Assembly: GCA_900298995.1 (NCBI GenBank)
Contig: OMIC01000039.1
Location: 1-64,000 of the forward strand
Source: Hyphomicrobiaceae bacterium
Lineage (GTDB): Bacteria > Pseudomonadota > Alphaproteobacteria > Rhizobiales > Aestuariivirgaceae
DNA length: 64,000 bases
Direction: 5' to 3'
Shown here in pieces: positions 10,836-21,042 of this stretch (positions within the stretch are counted from its first letter, which is position 1; each line of letters starts with the position of its first letter). The position numbers and the translations under genes were made by a program. Under the pieces are notes generated by a model that saw only the letters and a program-made list of their open reading frames with translations, searched no databases and was not told the DNA's origin.

Positions 10836-11732
10836 TCAGCCGATGAGGCCCGCGTGGCGCGCAATGATGGCCAGTCCCCTGACGATGGCATCCGGCTCGC
10901 CATACCTCACGGTGAGGCCGGCCAGTTCCATCGCCTTTACATAGCGCCCGCCGATACCCGGCGAGGCCAGCACGGCATAGGCGGCATCGGCGGGATTGCT
11001 GCGCATGGCATGCGCTACCTCGGTGCCGATGACCTGTCCGGAGAGATAGGAGGCCACCGCGGCGGGCGGCAATTCGCCGAACAGCGCCAGCGAGCGCGCC
11101 GCGAATATGTTGTGCAGGAAACCCGCCGGATCCCACAGCGCCACGCGCACGCCGCGGGCGAAGGCCTCTTCGTCCTCGGGGCCTGCCGCGATCATGCGGC
11201 CCAGAATGGTGTGGTCACGCAGTGCTGCGAAGACCTCGCCCGAGACATAGGTCGAGTAGCCCGTGATGCGATCGCCCTGCGTGACGATCCACTTCGAATG
11301 CGTTCCCGGCGTCACGAAGCGGCTGACGCCGAGGTCCAGTGATCCGAAGACCTGCACCTCCTCGCTGCGCATCACCTCGGGCATGCCGTCCGGCGTGCGG
11401 TCGCTCAGGCCGGTGACGAAGGCGATGCGGCGGCCTGAGGCGGTCTCATGCATGTGCAGCGCATGGGCGAGGTCAGCGGCTGATGCGGGGCAGGGCAGGT
11501 AGGGCCGCTCGATCCAGCCCTGGCGCGAGGTGATCATGCCGGCCGCCAGAACCGGCAGCCGCTTGTCCCAGTGTCCGATGTGCCGCTCAAGCGCTGCCTC
11601 GAACTTGCCGTCGTGCACGCTCAGGATACCGTCCGGTGCCGCGATGCTGTCATGGGTATGTCCGGCCGTGTCGGCGATATAGGCCCGAAAGGATGTCGTG
11701 CCCCAGTCGAGCGCGATGAAACGGTCTGCCAC
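10836..11732 (-). CDS. dgoK: 2-dehydro-3-deoxygalactonokinase
   Basis: MADRFIALDWGTTSFRAYIAD; TPGTHSKWIV. Confidence 0.9.
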   Translation of the reverse strand: MADRFIALDWGTTSFRAYIADTAGHTHDSIAAPDGILSVHDGKFEAALERHIGHWDKRLPVLAAGMITSRQGWIERPYLPCPASAADLAHALHMHETASGRRIAFVTGLSDRTPDGMPEVMRSEEVQVFGSLDLGVSRFVTPGTHSKWIVTQGDRITGYSTYVSGEVFAALRDHTILGRMIAAGPEDEEAFARGVRVALWDPAGFLHNIFAARSLALFGELPPAAVASYLSGQVIGTEVAHAMRSNPADAAYAVLASPGIGGRYVKAMELAGLTVRYGEPDAIVRGLAIIARHAGLIG

Positions 11733-11741
11733 GCCGCGCTC

Positions 11742-12740
11742 CTAGATCGCCCGGGCGCCACCCGGCCTGTAGCCGGGCTTCATCGCCTTGAGCGGGTTGC
11801 GAAGCGCCGCCCCGAAGGGCGCGGCGGAAATCTCGAAGACGTCACCGTCCTGGGTTTTCACATTGTCGGCAATCGACAGCGTCGCCGTTCCGAAATAATG
11901 CACATGCACGTCGCCCGGCCGCCGGAACCCGTCGTACTTGAAATGATGGTATTCGAGATTGGCGAGGCTGTGGCTCATGTTGGCTTCGCCCGTCAGGAAT
12001 GGCTTTTCCCAGATCACCTTGCCCTTGCGGATGATGCGGCTCACGCCCTCGACCGAGGCTGGAATCCGGCCCGTCACCATTTCGGGGCCGATTGCTGAAT
12101 GCCGGAGCTTCGAATGCGCGAGATAGAGATAGTTCTGCCGCTCGGTGACATGGTCGGAATACTCATTGCCCAGCGCAAATCCCAGACGCACCGGACGGCC
12201 GCCCTCATCGATCAGATAGAGCCCCGCGAGTTCAGGCTCTTCGCCGCCGTCAAGGGCAAAGGCGGGCAGCGGCAACGGCTGACCCGGCCCAACCAGCCAG
12301 CTGCCGTCACCCTTGTAGAACCATTCAGGCTGCACGCCTGCGGCCTTCTTGTCCTTCGGACGGCCGCCCTCCAGCCCCAGCTTGAACATCTTGAGGCTGT
12401 CGGTCAGTTCCTCCGCCGCTCCTGAAAGCTTCTTGTGCATGCCGTCGCGCGCCGCGGCAGAACCCAGATGGGTCAGCCCGGTACCGGTTACGATGCAATG
12501 CGCCGGGTCCGGGTGGTCGAGTGGCGCGAGCACGCGCTTTTCCTTCAGCGCTGCGGCATAATCCTCGGTCGCGGAGGTCGCAAGGCTTGAGGCCAGGCTC
12601 GCCAGCGTCCTGCCCTCGCGCAGCGCGCGCTGTGCGAGATCGCGTGTGCTCGCTGCCTGTTTCAGCAGCACCAGCCTGTCGGCGGCCACGAGGGCCACCC
12701 GCCGCTTGCCCCTGCCGTCGATGATCTGCACGAGGTTCAT
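11742..12740 (-). CDS. Fumarylacetoacetate-hydrolase-superfamily protein, AraD1/GguC-like
   Basis: CIVTGTGLTHLGSAAARDGMHKK; LGFALGNEYSDHVTERQNYLYLAHSKLR; HYFGTATLSIADNVKTQDGDVFEI. Confidence 0.8.
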   Translation of the reverse strand: MNLVQIIDGRGKRRVALVAADRLVLLKQAASTRDLAQRALREGRTLASLASSLATSATEDYAAALKEKRVLAPLDHPDPAHCIVTGTGLTHLGSAAARDGMHKKLSGAAEELTDSLKMFKLGLEGGRPKDKKAAGVQPEWFYKGDGSWLVGPGQPLPLPAFALDGGEEPELAGLYLIDEGGRPVRLGFALGNEYSDHVTERQNYLYLAHSKLRHSAIGPEMVTGRIPASVEGVSRIIRKGKVIWEKPFLTGEANMSHSLANLEYHHFKYDGFRRPGDVHVHYFGTATLSIADNVKTQDGDVFEISAAPFGAALRNPLKAMKPGYRPGGARAI

Positions 12741-12764
12741 GTCGAAAGCTCCCTCATCTGGTTC

Positions 12765-13676
12765 TCAGCCTGCAAAACCGTGCTTCTCGAAACCGGTGAC
12801 GCCGGGATCGAAGCAGAACACCCCACCCTGCAACGGCTGTTCGCGCAGCGCCACGTCGGGCACGTGCTGGCGCGAACTCGTCACATAGAGCGTGTCGAGC
12901 TTCGGGCCGCCGAAGCAGACATTGGTCACCCGCCGGGCCGGGATCGGAACGACCCGGTCGATGCGACCCCGGGGATCGATGCGCAGCACGCAGGAGCCCT
13001 CCCAGCGCGCGCTCCAGACGCAGCCCTCGGCATCGACGGTCGCGCCATCGGGATAGCCATGTGCCTTGCTGTCGTTGAGCACCCGGCGGTTCGAGATCGT
13101 GCCGCTGTCGAGGTCAAAATCATAGGCCCAGATGATCTGCGCCATGGAATCCGAGAAATAGAATGTCCGGTTGTCGGGCGACCAGCACGGCCCGTTCGAA
13201 ACCCCGACATTCGTCTCCATCACCGTAATCGTGCCGTCCGCCGCGATGCGAAACAGCTTGCCGGTGGCCGCCGTGATCGGCAGGTCCTCGCCAGCCGGGC
13301 CGATGTTGTTCATCATGGTTCCGAACCAGAACCGGCCGTGCGCATCGCAGGCCCCGTCATTGCCCCGATTGCCCGGCGTGTCCGGGTCGACGGCACGCCA
13401 CTGTGTCATCGCACCGGTTACGGGATTGAAGATGTTGAGCCCCTTGTGCGCGCCCACCAGAATTGTGCCGTCGCGGCGGCGGGCCATGGCGGTCACCATC
13501 TCGTCGAACTGCCAGGTTCGGCGCGCGCCGGTGGCCACATGCAGGCAGTGAATGGCCGAGGGCAGGATGATGTCGAGCCACCACAGGTTTTGGGTTGCGG
13601 CGTCCCAGAAGCAACCTTCTCCAAGCTTGTCGCGGCTGTCGAGCAGGCAGGTTACGGGAATGGAGCCAGTCGTCAT
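12765..13676 (-). CDS. SMP-30/gluconolactonase/LRE family protein
   Basis: [47 protein letters not shown]. Confidence 0.9.
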   Translation of the reverse strand: MTTGSIPVTCLLDSRDKLGEGCFWDAATQNLWWLDIILPSAIHCLHVATGARRTWQFDEMVTAMARRRDGTILVGAHKGLNIFNPVTGAMTQWRAVDPDTPGNRGNDGACDAHGRFWFGTMMNNIGPAGEDLPITAATGKLFRIAADGTITVMETNVGVSNGPCWSPDNRTFYFSDSMAQIIWAYDFDLDSGTISNRRVLNDSKAHGYPDGATVDAEGCVWSARWEGSCVLRIDPRGRIDRVVPIPARRVTNVCFGGPKLDTLYVTSSRQHVPDVALREQPLQGGVFCFDPGVTGFEKHGFAG

Positions 13677-14710
13677 GTCAGCGCATCCTTGGGCCAGGTG
13701 TCCGCCAGCCGGTAACCATGCGGAAAAGGGTCGTCGGGATCAAGCATCAGTGTGGACTGGCCGGTGATCCAGCCACGCCCCGTGATGGTGGGGATGATGG
13801 CTGGGCGGCCACCGACGCTGGTCGTTCCGGCGATCTCCCCGATGAAGCGGCTCTCGATGATCGACCGCCCGATATAGCGCTCGCCCGCCTTCAGCAGGCC
13901 CCTCGCGTGCAGTACGGCCATCAAGGCCGAGCAACCCGTGCCGGTGGGCGAGCGGTCGATCTTCCCGGGCTTGATGACGCAGGCATTGCGGCTCGAGAGC
14001 GCACTCTCCAACTGCTCGAGGGGACCCGTGAGGAAGGCGAAGGAGAAATGCCGCCAGTCGGGCAGTTCTGGGTGGCTGAAACCCAGTTTCTCATTTGCCG
14101 CCTTGACGATCTTGCGGCCGGCCACCGCCATGTCCCGTGCCTCGTCCGGGGTCACGGCAAAGCCCAGTTGCCGGGCATCCGCCATCACGAAGCTGTCGCC
14201 CCCGAACGCCGTATCAACGCTGAGCGTGCCCAACCCCTCCACCTCCAGCGGTTCGGAAAGCCTGTCCGCGAAGGCCGGCACATTGCGCAGGGTGATTGAC
14301 TGCGCCTTGCCATCCCGGCACTTCGCCGTCACCTCCACCAGACCGGCCGGTGCCTCCAGCATCAGATGCGTCTCCGGTTCGGTCATGGGAATGATCCCGG
14401 CGTCGAGCAGCACGGTGGCCACGCAGATGCAGTTCGAGCCTGACATCGGTGGCGTGTCCTCCGGCTCCATGATGATGAAGCCCATCTGGGCCCTGGGGTT
14501 TTTCGGCGGCACCAGCAGGTTGACATGCCGGAACACGCCGCCCCGCGGTTCGTTCAGCACCAGCGCGCGCAACTGCCCGTCGGCAGCGATGAAGCGGGAC
14601 TGCTCCCATACGCTGGCGCCCGGCGGCGGGGCCACACCGCCCACGATCACGTCGCCCACCTCGCCCTCGGCATGGCAGCCGATCACCTGAATGGCCACTG
14701 AACTGCGCAC
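13673..14710 (-). CDS. Proline racemase superfamily protein (hydroxyproline epimerase / dehydratase-like); start uncertain, possible GTG
   Basis: [60 protein letters not shown] extends to 14773. Confidence 0.85.
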   Translation of the reverse strand: MRSSVAIQVIGCHAEGEVGDVIVGGVAPPPGASVWEQSRFIAADGQLRALVLNEPRGGVFRHVNLLVPPKNPRAQMGFIIMEPEDTPPMSGSNCICVATVLLDAGIIPMTEPETHLMLEAPAGLVEVTAKCRDGKAQSITLRNVPAFADRLSEPLEVEGLGTLSVDTAFGGDSFVMADARQLGFAVTPDEARDMAVAGRKIVKAANEKLGFSHPELPDWRHFSFAFLTGPLEQLESALSSRNACVIKPGKIDRSPTGTGCSALMAVLHARGLLKAGERYIGRSIIESRFIGEIAGTTSVGGRPAIIPTITGRGWITGQSTLMLDPDDPFPHGYRLADTWPKDALT

Positions 14711-14871
14711 GCTCGCCCCCAACCTTACAGGAAATTCATCTTCAGCGCCCTTGAACTTGCCGCAATTCGCCATATTTCGCCAGAGCGGCGCCGGGCCCCT
14801 CTGGCGGGAGCAATCTCTCGCGATGTCGGAGCCGTGATTGGACTGACAACCGACAACCCAGGGGACCGGCC

Positions 14872-15894
14872 ATGGACATGCTCCAGACCTTTCTGTTCAG
14901 CGATTTTCTCGGAACGCCCGCCTATTTTTGGCTGATCTTCATTTCGGTGGTGATCGGACTTCTGGTCTTCGACCTCGGCTTCCTGCACAAGGGCCAGAAG
15001 GAGATCGAGGCCAAGGAGAGCTTCATCCTCTATGCCGGATACATGGCGATCGCCTTTCTGTTCGGTGGCTGGGTGTGGTACGCGCGCGGAGCGCAGTCCG
15101 GGCTTGAGTTCTTCACCGGCTATCTGATCGAGCAGTCGCTGGCGATGGACAACATCTTCGTCATCGCCACTGTCTTCGCCTTCCTCGGCATTCCCCGCAT
15201 CTACCAGCACCGGGTGCTGTTCTGGGGCATCCTCGGCGTCATCCTGTTCCGCGCCATGCTGATCGGGCTCGGCGCGGCGCTGGTCATGTCCTTCCAGTCC
15301 GTTCTGTTCCTGTTCGGCGCGTTCCTGGTGTTCACCGGCCTCAAGATGTTCAAGACCTCGAACGAGAAGCCCTCGCTCGACGACAACTGGATCCTGAAGC
15401 TCATCCGGCGTCATTTCCGGGTGACCGATGAACTCCACGGCGAGAAGTTCACCATCCGGCAGGTCGATCCCAGGACCGGCAAGCTCGTCCGCTTCATGAC
15501 GCCGCTCTTCGTGGCGCTGATCATCGTCGAGTTCGTCGACCTGATCTTCGCGGTGGATTCGGTTCCGGCCATTTTCGCCGTCACCCAGGATCCCTTCATC
15601 GTCTACACCTCGAATATCTTCGCGATTCTCGGCCTGCGTGCGCTTTATTTCGCGCTCGCCGCCGCCATGCACCGCTTCCGCTACCTGCAATACTCGCTGG
15701 CCGTCATCCTGGTGCTTGTCGGCATCAAGATCTTCCTCGTGCCGCTCGGCATCAAGATCGATACCGCGCTGTCGCTGGCCGTCACCATCTCCGTGCTGGC
15801 CGCGGGTATCGGCTGGTCGCTGTGGAAAACCCGCAACGACATGCCCGAGCCCGTGCCGGGCGCGGGCCGCAAGAGTGTGGAGGCGGCCGAGTAG
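14872..15894 (+). CDS. TerC family integral membrane protein
   Basis: [60 protein letters not shown]. Confidence 0.95.
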   Translation: MDMLQTFLFSDFLGTPAYFWLIFISVVIGLLVFDLGFLHKGQKEIEAKESFILYAGYMAIAFLFGGWVWYARGAQSGLEFFTGYLIEQSLAMDNIFVIATVFAFLGIPRIYQHRVLFWGILGVILFRAMLIGLGAALVMSFQSVLFLFGAFLVFTGLKMFKTSNEKPSLDDNWILKLIRRHFRVTDELHGEKFTIRQVDPRTGKLVRFMTPLFVALIIVEFVDLIFAVDSVPAIFAVTQDPFIVYTSNIFAILGLRALYFALAAAMHRFRYLQYSLAVILVLVGIKIFLVPLGIKIDTALSLAVTISVLAAGIGWSLWKTRNDMPEPVPGAGRKSVEAAE

Positions 15895-15902
15895 GCCGCC
15901 TC
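15880..15902 (+). terminator. Terminator-like hairpin spanning the terC stop codon
   Basis: GAGGCGGCC-GAGTA-GGCCGCCTC, perfect 9-bp arms; no strong U-tract. Confidence 0.45.
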
Positions 15903-15959
15903 TTGCCTCGCCCGCCTGATGCGCTATCAGATTGGCAATCAAAGCTGCGGTGATATCTC

Positions 15960-16472
15960 ATGAAGAAACTCGAACTCGCGATCGAAGCCATCATTCTTGC
16001 CTCGCGCTGGCTTCTGGTGGTTTTCTATCTGGGCCTGGCGCTGGCGCTGGCGCTCTATGCCCTGTCCTTCGCGGGCAAGCTTTATGAGTTTTTCACCAAG
16101 CTCTTCGTGCTGGCCGACACCGACACCATCCTCAAGATGTTGGCCCTGATCGACGCGGCGCTCGTCGCCAGCCTCGTCGTCATGGTCATCATTTCGGGCT
16201 ATGAGAACTTCGTGAGCCGCTTCGACAAGGCCGAAGGCGGTGAAATCGCTTGGCTGGGCAAGCTCGATGCCGGATCGCTCAAGATCAAGGTGGCCTCCAC
16301 CATCGTGGCGATCTCGTCCATCCACCTGCTGCAGGTGTTCCTCAATATCCAGCAGTACACCGACTCGAGGCTCATGTGGCTCACCATCATGCACATGGCT
16401 TTCGTGGTCTCCGCCCTGCTGCTGGCCTATATCGACCGGATCATGGGGTCATCGAAGAAGAATGACGAATAG
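15960..16472 (+). CDS. UPF0114/YqhA (TIGR00645) family membrane protein
   Basis: MKKLELAIEAIILASRWLLVVFYLGLALALALYALSFAGKLYEF; SGYENFVSRFD; IHLLQVFLNI. Confidence 0.9.
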   Translation: MKKLELAIEAIILASRWLLVVFYLGLALALALYALSFAGKLYEFFTKLFVLADTDTILKMLALIDAALVASLVVMVIISGYENFVSRFDKAEGGEIAWLGKLDAGSLKIKVASTIVAISSIHLLQVFLNIQQYTDSRLMWLTIMHMAFVVSALLLAYIDRIMGSSKKNDE

Positions 16473-16484
16473 GCCGGCGGCCCC

Positions 16485-17900
16485 TCAGCCTGCGAAGAAC
16501 AGCCACGACACAGCCGCGAACAGCGGCAGCAGGATGGCGCCGGACCACAGCATGTAGCCGAAGAAACCGGGCATCTTCACGCCCTGGTCCCGGGCGATGG
16601 CATAGACCATGAAGTTCGGTGCATTGCCGATATAGGTGTTGGCGCCCATGAACACGGCGCCCGCCGAAATGGCGGCAAGCGTCGTGGCGCCCCCGGCCAT
16701 CAGCTGCGCAGGATCGCCGCCTGCAAGCTCGAAGAACACCAGGTAGGTCGGCGCATTGTCGAGCACGGAGGACAACCCGCCGGTGATCCAGAAATAGGCG
16801 AGATTGTCCGGCGCGCCGTCCGGCCCCCTGACCAGCGCCACCAGAGGCGCGAAGGCGCCATCGGTTCCCGCCTGCAGCATGGCGAGCACCGGAATGATGG
16901 TGATGAAGATGCCGGCGAAGAGTTCCGCCACTTCGCGCATGGGCTCCCAGCTGAAACTGTTGTCGCTGCGGTTGCCTCTGGCGGTCAGGGCGACTGAGAG
17001 CAGGATGATCGCCACGAAGGCGCCATCGCGCGCGAGGGCTGTCACCGCCACGTCGGTTCCGTAGATGTGCAACGTGCCCCAGTCGAGGGCGGCGGAGAGC
17101 AGGATCACCCCGATGATTGCCGGGATCAGCGCGAAATTGATGCCGCCCGCCACCGAGATCGCCCGGTCGGGCGTCGGGTCGCGCCGCAGATGGCCCTCGC
17201 GGGCATAGATCAGGCTGTCGAGCGCGAAGAAGGCCGCCAGCAGGGCGCCCACGATGATGGCCGTGGGCCAGAACAGGTGCACCGTCGGCCAAAAGAAATC
17301 GACCCCGCGCAGGAAGCCGAGGAACAGCGGCGGGTCGCCCAGCGGGCTCAGCGCGCCACCGGCGTTGGCCACGATGAAGATGAAGAACACGATGACATGG
17401 ACATTGTGGCGGCGGTCGTCATTGGCGCGGATCACCGGACGGATCATGATCATCGCCGCGCCCGTCGTGCCGATGATGCTGGCAAGCCCCGCACCGATGG
17501 CGAGCAGAAGCGTGTTTGTCGCAGGTGCGCCATGCAGATTGCCGCGGATCACGATTCCCCCCGCCACGGTGAACAGCGCCAGCAGCAGCAGGATGAAGGG
17601 AATGTATTCGGCCAGCGCGGTGTGCACGACGGCCTGCGCCGCGGCGCCCGGTCCGGCGGCAAGCGCGATGGGCAGGAGCGCCAGACCGGCCCAGGCTGCG
17701 GCCACCTTGCCCCGGTGGTGGTGCCAGAAGCGGCCAGCGGCCAGCGGCAGAATGGCGATCGACAGCAGCAGCCCCGCGAAGGGAATGGCCCAGGCCAGCC
17801 CCATGCTGCGGCCGTCCAGCCCGTCGGCGGCAGCGGCCGGCCCGGCCGTCAGCCAGAGCAGCATCGGCGCAGCAGCGATGTGTGTCACGCGCATCCGCAT
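16485..17900 (-). CDS. Sodium:proton antiporter, NhaD/CitMHS-like (ion transporter superfamily)
   Basis: Multi-TM; GTTGAAMIMIRPVIRAN, ANAGGALSPLGDPPLFLGFLRGVDFFW, GANTYIGNAPNFMVYAIA. Confidence 0.85.
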   Translation of the reverse strand: MRMRVTHIAAAPMLLWLTAGPAAAADGLDGRSMGLAWAIPFAGLLLSIAILPLAAGRFWHHHRGKVAAAWAGLALLPIALAAGPGAAAQAVVHTALAEYIPFILLLLALFTVAGGIVIRGNLHGAPATNTLLLAIGAGLASIIGTTGAAMIMIRPVIRANDDRRHNVHVIVFFIFIVANAGGALSPLGDPPLFLGFLRGVDFFWPTVHLFWPTAIIVGALLAAFFALDSLIYAREGHLRRDPTPDRAISVAGGINFALIPAIIGVILLSAALDWGTLHIYGTDVAVTALARDGAFVAIILLSVALTARGNRSDNSFSWEPMREVAELFAGIFITIIPVLAMLQAGTDGAFAPLVALVRGPDGAPDNLAYFWITGGLSSVLDNAPTYLVFFELAGGDPAQLMAGGATTLAAISAGAVFMGANTYIGNAPNFMVYAIARDQGVKMPGFFGYMLWSGAILLPLFAAVSWLFFAG

Positions 17901-17901
17901 C

Positions 17902-18870
17902 TCAGCCTATGCTCACCACCTGTCCGGCATCAGGCACCAGGAACCGGCCGGGGTCAACCGCATGTCGGTTCAGCGCCGCCTGCAGCGCCGCGACCGGCGC
18001 ATCGATCGCCTCATCGGTGAGCTGCACCGTGCCGTGATGAATGGCAAGGCTGGTGCGGCTCGAAAGCGCCCTGTGCGCCATCACCGCTTCATCCGGATTC
18101 ATGTGCTGCGGCGCCATGAACCAGCGCGGCTCATAGGCGCCGATCGGCAGCAGCGACAGGCGGGGCGCGCCAAAACGCTCCTTCAGCCCGGCAAATGCGG
18201 CGCCTGCGCCATAGCCCGTGTCACCCGCGAAATAGAGGACGCCGCCTGGCGTCTCGATGACGAAGGCTCCCCAGAGGGCGGTGTTCGCGTCGAAGAGCCC
18301 GCGCTTCGACCAGTGCAGCGCGGGCGCCACATGGATGTGCAGTCCGTGAACGCGCGCCGTTCCGCCCCAGGGCAGTTCGTCCACCGTGAAGCGGCCCGAG
18401 GCCCGCTGCACAAGACGCGCATTGCCCAGCGGCGTCACCACATGCGGCGCATGGTGGCGTGCAATGCTCCGCAGCCCGGGCAGGTCCAGATGGTCGTAGT
18501 GATTGTGGCTCAGCAGGATGATGTCGATGGGCGGCATGGTCTCGGCCGTGAGCGCCGGCGGCCGGGCGCGTCTCGGCCCCATGAACGGCACCGGGCTCGC
18601 CCGCTGCGAGAGGAACGGATCGGTGAGGATGTTGACGCCCGCCGTCTGCAAGAGCACCGTTGACTGCCCGATCCATGTCGCCAGCAGGTCCGTTCCCGTG
18701 ACCCGCTGCGGCGGCGGACTGTGAGGCCTGTTCTCGACCCGCGCCGGCCAGCGCACGCGTCCGCCGCTGAACTGCCATTTGAGCAGGGCGCCGAGACCCG
18801 CCTCTCCGCGGTGACCCGCGATGCGGAACCGCCGGCCGTCGTGGCTTACCTGGAGCATGTCACCGGGCAT
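17902..18870 (-). CDS. MBL-fold metallohydrolase (NAPE-PLD/UlaG-like)
   Basis: SHNHYDHLDLPGL; YFAGDTGYG; HHGTVQLTDEA. Confidence 0.88.
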   Translation of the reverse strand: MPGDMLQVSHDGRRFRIAGHRGEAGLGALLKWQFSGGRVRWPARVENRPHSPPPQRVTGTDLLATWIGQSTVLLQTAGVNILTDPFLSQRASPVPFMGPRRARPPALTAETMPPIDIILLSHNHYDHLDLPGLRSIARHHAPHVVTPLGNARLVQRASGRFTVDELPWGGTARVHGLHIHVAPALHWSKRGLFDANTALWGAFVIETPGGVLYFAGDTGYGAGAAFAGLKERFGAPRLSLLPIGAYEPRWFMAPQHMNPDEAVMAHRALSSRTSLAIHHGTVQLTDEAIDAPVAALQAALNRHAVDPGRFLVPDAGQVVSIG

Positions 18871-19639
18871 TGCCGGTCGCCCAGAGGATCGGGTCGGGCG
18901 TCACGGATGCATAGCCCACGAACGGCCGATCGTGCAGGATGATCACGAACAGCATGAGGGCGACGGCCAGGCTGATCGCGGCGAGCGCGATGCGCCGCAC
19001 CATCGGAAAGGCAGCGTGGCTGACCGCGACGGTCGCCAGCACCACGATGCCGAGGCCGGTCATCAGAATCCACTGGCTCGGACTGATGCGGTTCTGGGCA
19101 ATCGACAGGCGACGCTGGCGGGCCGTGGAGATGCTGTCGAGCGACATGAGCAGCCGCTGCTGCAGCATGCGGTTCTGGTCGCCCTCGGCAAAGCCCTTGA
19201 TGACCGCCGCATAGATGTTGCGCAATTCCTGCTCGGCCTCGGCGCCTGAGGTTTCGCCCATGCTGTCCCACTCGGCGGCGACCGCCTTTCCATAATCATT
19301 GACGATCCGCAGAATCCCGTCGCGCGCCGGGCCGGTCGCATAGTCGAGATAGATGTCCACCACCTCGATGGCGCGGGCCTCGTCATAGACGGCATCGCGC
19401 GCGTGATCTTCCGTGGTCCACACCGAGTTGGCCAGAAACGACATCGCGAGGCCGAAGATCCCGCCGGACACGGTGACCACGGCCGTGGTCATCTTTGTCA
19501 TGGTGTGGCGTGCGTCCCGGATGCGGGGCAACAGGAACATGGTGTCGAGCGCCACCGCGATCACACCCACCGCCGCCGTCACCACTGCGAACATCTGCAG
19601 TGGCGGAAGCGCATAGATGGAGTCGAGGTGAATGTTCAT
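18860..19639 (-). CDS. DUF4239 (bestrophin-like) membrane protein
   Basis: Two N-terminal and two C-terminal TM stretches around a soluble helical region; SLDSISTARQRRLSIAQNRI. Confidence 0.7.
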   Translation of the reverse strand: MNIHLDSIYALPPLQMFAVVTAAVGVIAVALDTMFLLPRIRDARHTMTKMTTAVVTVSGGIFGLAMSFLANSVWTTEDHARDAVYDEARAIEVVDIYLDYATGPARDGILRIVNDYGKAVAAEWDSMGETSGAEAEQELRNIYAAVIKGFAEGDQNRMLQQRLLMSLDSISTARQRRLSIAQNRISPSQWILMTGLGIVVLATVAVSHAAFPMVRRIALAAISLAVALMLFVIILHDRPFVGYASVTPDPILWATGNAR

Positions 19640-19648
19640 GCCGCTGCC

Positions 19649-21028
19649 TCACACCGTGCGCAGATACCACTCGAAATCGCGTTCCGTTGGCTCGCTGTAG
19701 AACCGGTCGGCCTCGACCTCCTTCAGGGTGCAGAACGCCTCGATGAAGGGTTTTCCGAAATAGCTCTTCAGGATGGGCGCGCGGCGGAAGGCCTCGATTG
19801 CTGCATACCAGTTGCTGGGGATGGCCTTGGCGCGTTGTGCGTAGCCGTTGCCGGTCACGGCTGCGCCGGGGTCGGCCTCGGTCAGGATGCCATGATGCAT
19901 GCCGGCCAGAACCGCCGCCATCACCAGATAGGGGTTGGCATCCGCGCCCGACGGCCGGTGCTCGATGTGGCAGGCCTTGGCAGGCCCCGCCGGAACCCGC
20001 AGAGACACCGTCCGGTTGTTGATGCCCCAGTTGGCGGCAACGGGCGCATAGGAGTTGCGCCGGAAGCGACGGTAGGAATTGGCATTTGGCGCGAAGATCA
20101 GCATCGATTCCGCCATCGCCGTCTTGAGCCCGCCCAGCGCCTGCATCAGCAGCGGGTTGGCGAGCGGATCTTCGGCCGCGAACAGGTTGTTGCCCTGCCC
20201 GTCGGCGAAGGAGACATGGATATGCATGCCCGAGCCGGTCCAGGCCGAATAGGGCTTGGCCATGAAGGTGGCCGCCAGCCCGTGTCGCTCAGCCACGTTC
20301 TTGATCAGCCGCTTCAGCATGATCGCCTCGTCACAGGCCTTGAGGACGTCGGCGCGGTGGCGCAGCACGATCTCCATCTGGCCCGGCGCATATTCCGAGA
20401 TCAGCGTCTTGGCAGGCAGGCCCTGAACCTCGCACATCGCATAGAGATCGCGGAAGAACGGAGCAAAATCCTCCGTGTCTTGAATGTAATAGGCCTGATA
20501 GTGGCGGGCGCGTGCCTCGTTGATCAGGGCCTTCGGGGCGATGGGCTTTCCGGCCAGGGCGGCGGCGCGATCCATGAGGAAGAATTCGAGTTCGACCGCG
20601 CCCACGGGCGTCATGCCGAGATCGGCTTCGATCCGCCGCACCACCGTCTCCAGCACATTGCGGGGGTCGGCGTAGTGCGGCGTGCCGTCAAGGTCATGGA
20701 TGGTGGTGATGTACTGCGCGGTCGGCACCTCCGCCCAGGGTACCCTCACCATGCTTCCTGGCACCGGCCAGAGCAGCATGTCGCGGTCGCCTTCGTCGAA
20801 GACAAGTCCGGTTTCCGGCACATCCTGTCCTGTGACGTCGAGCACGAGCGCCGAGATCGGCAGGAAGCGACCATCGCGCCAGGCAGCAGTCACCTCGTCG
20901 CGCCGCAGCACCTTGCCGCGGGCCACGCCGCACATGTCGGTCCACACCACGTGCACGCTCTCGATATCGGGGTTCTGGTCCAGAAACGCCTGCGCTTCGG
21001 CATCGCGGCGGGGAAACTTCAGGTTCAT
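19649..21028 (-). CDS. Glutamine synthetase family protein (PuuA/gamma-glutamyl-amine ligase-like)
   Basis: VELEFFLMD, SEYAPGQMEIVLRH, TGSGMHIHVSF, NRTVSLRVPAGPAKACHIEHRPSGADANPYLVMAAVLAG. Confidence 0.9.
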   Translation of the reverse strand: MNLKFPRRDAEAQAFLDQNPDIESVHVVWTDMCGVARGKVLRRDEVTAAWRDGRFLPISALVLDVTGQDVPETGLVFDEGDRDMLLWPVPGSMVRVPWAEVPTAQYITTIHDLDGTPHYADPRNVLETVVRRIEADLGMTPVGAVELEFFLMDRAAALAGKPIAPKALINEARARHYQAYYIQDTEDFAPFFRDLYAMCEVQGLPAKTLISEYAPGQMEIVLRHRADVLKACDEAIMLKRLIKNVAERHGLAATFMAKPYSAWTGSGMHIHVSFADGQGNNLFAAEDPLANPLLMQALGGLKTAMAESMLIFAPNANSYRRFRRNSYAPVAANWGINNRTVSLRVPAGPAKACHIEHRPSGADANPYLVMAAVLAGMHHGILTEADPGAAVTGNGYAQRAKAIPSNWYAAIEAFRRAPILKSYFGKPFIEAFCTLKEVEADRFYSEPTERDFEWYLRTV

Positions 21029-21042
21029 GGCGTCAGTCCTTG

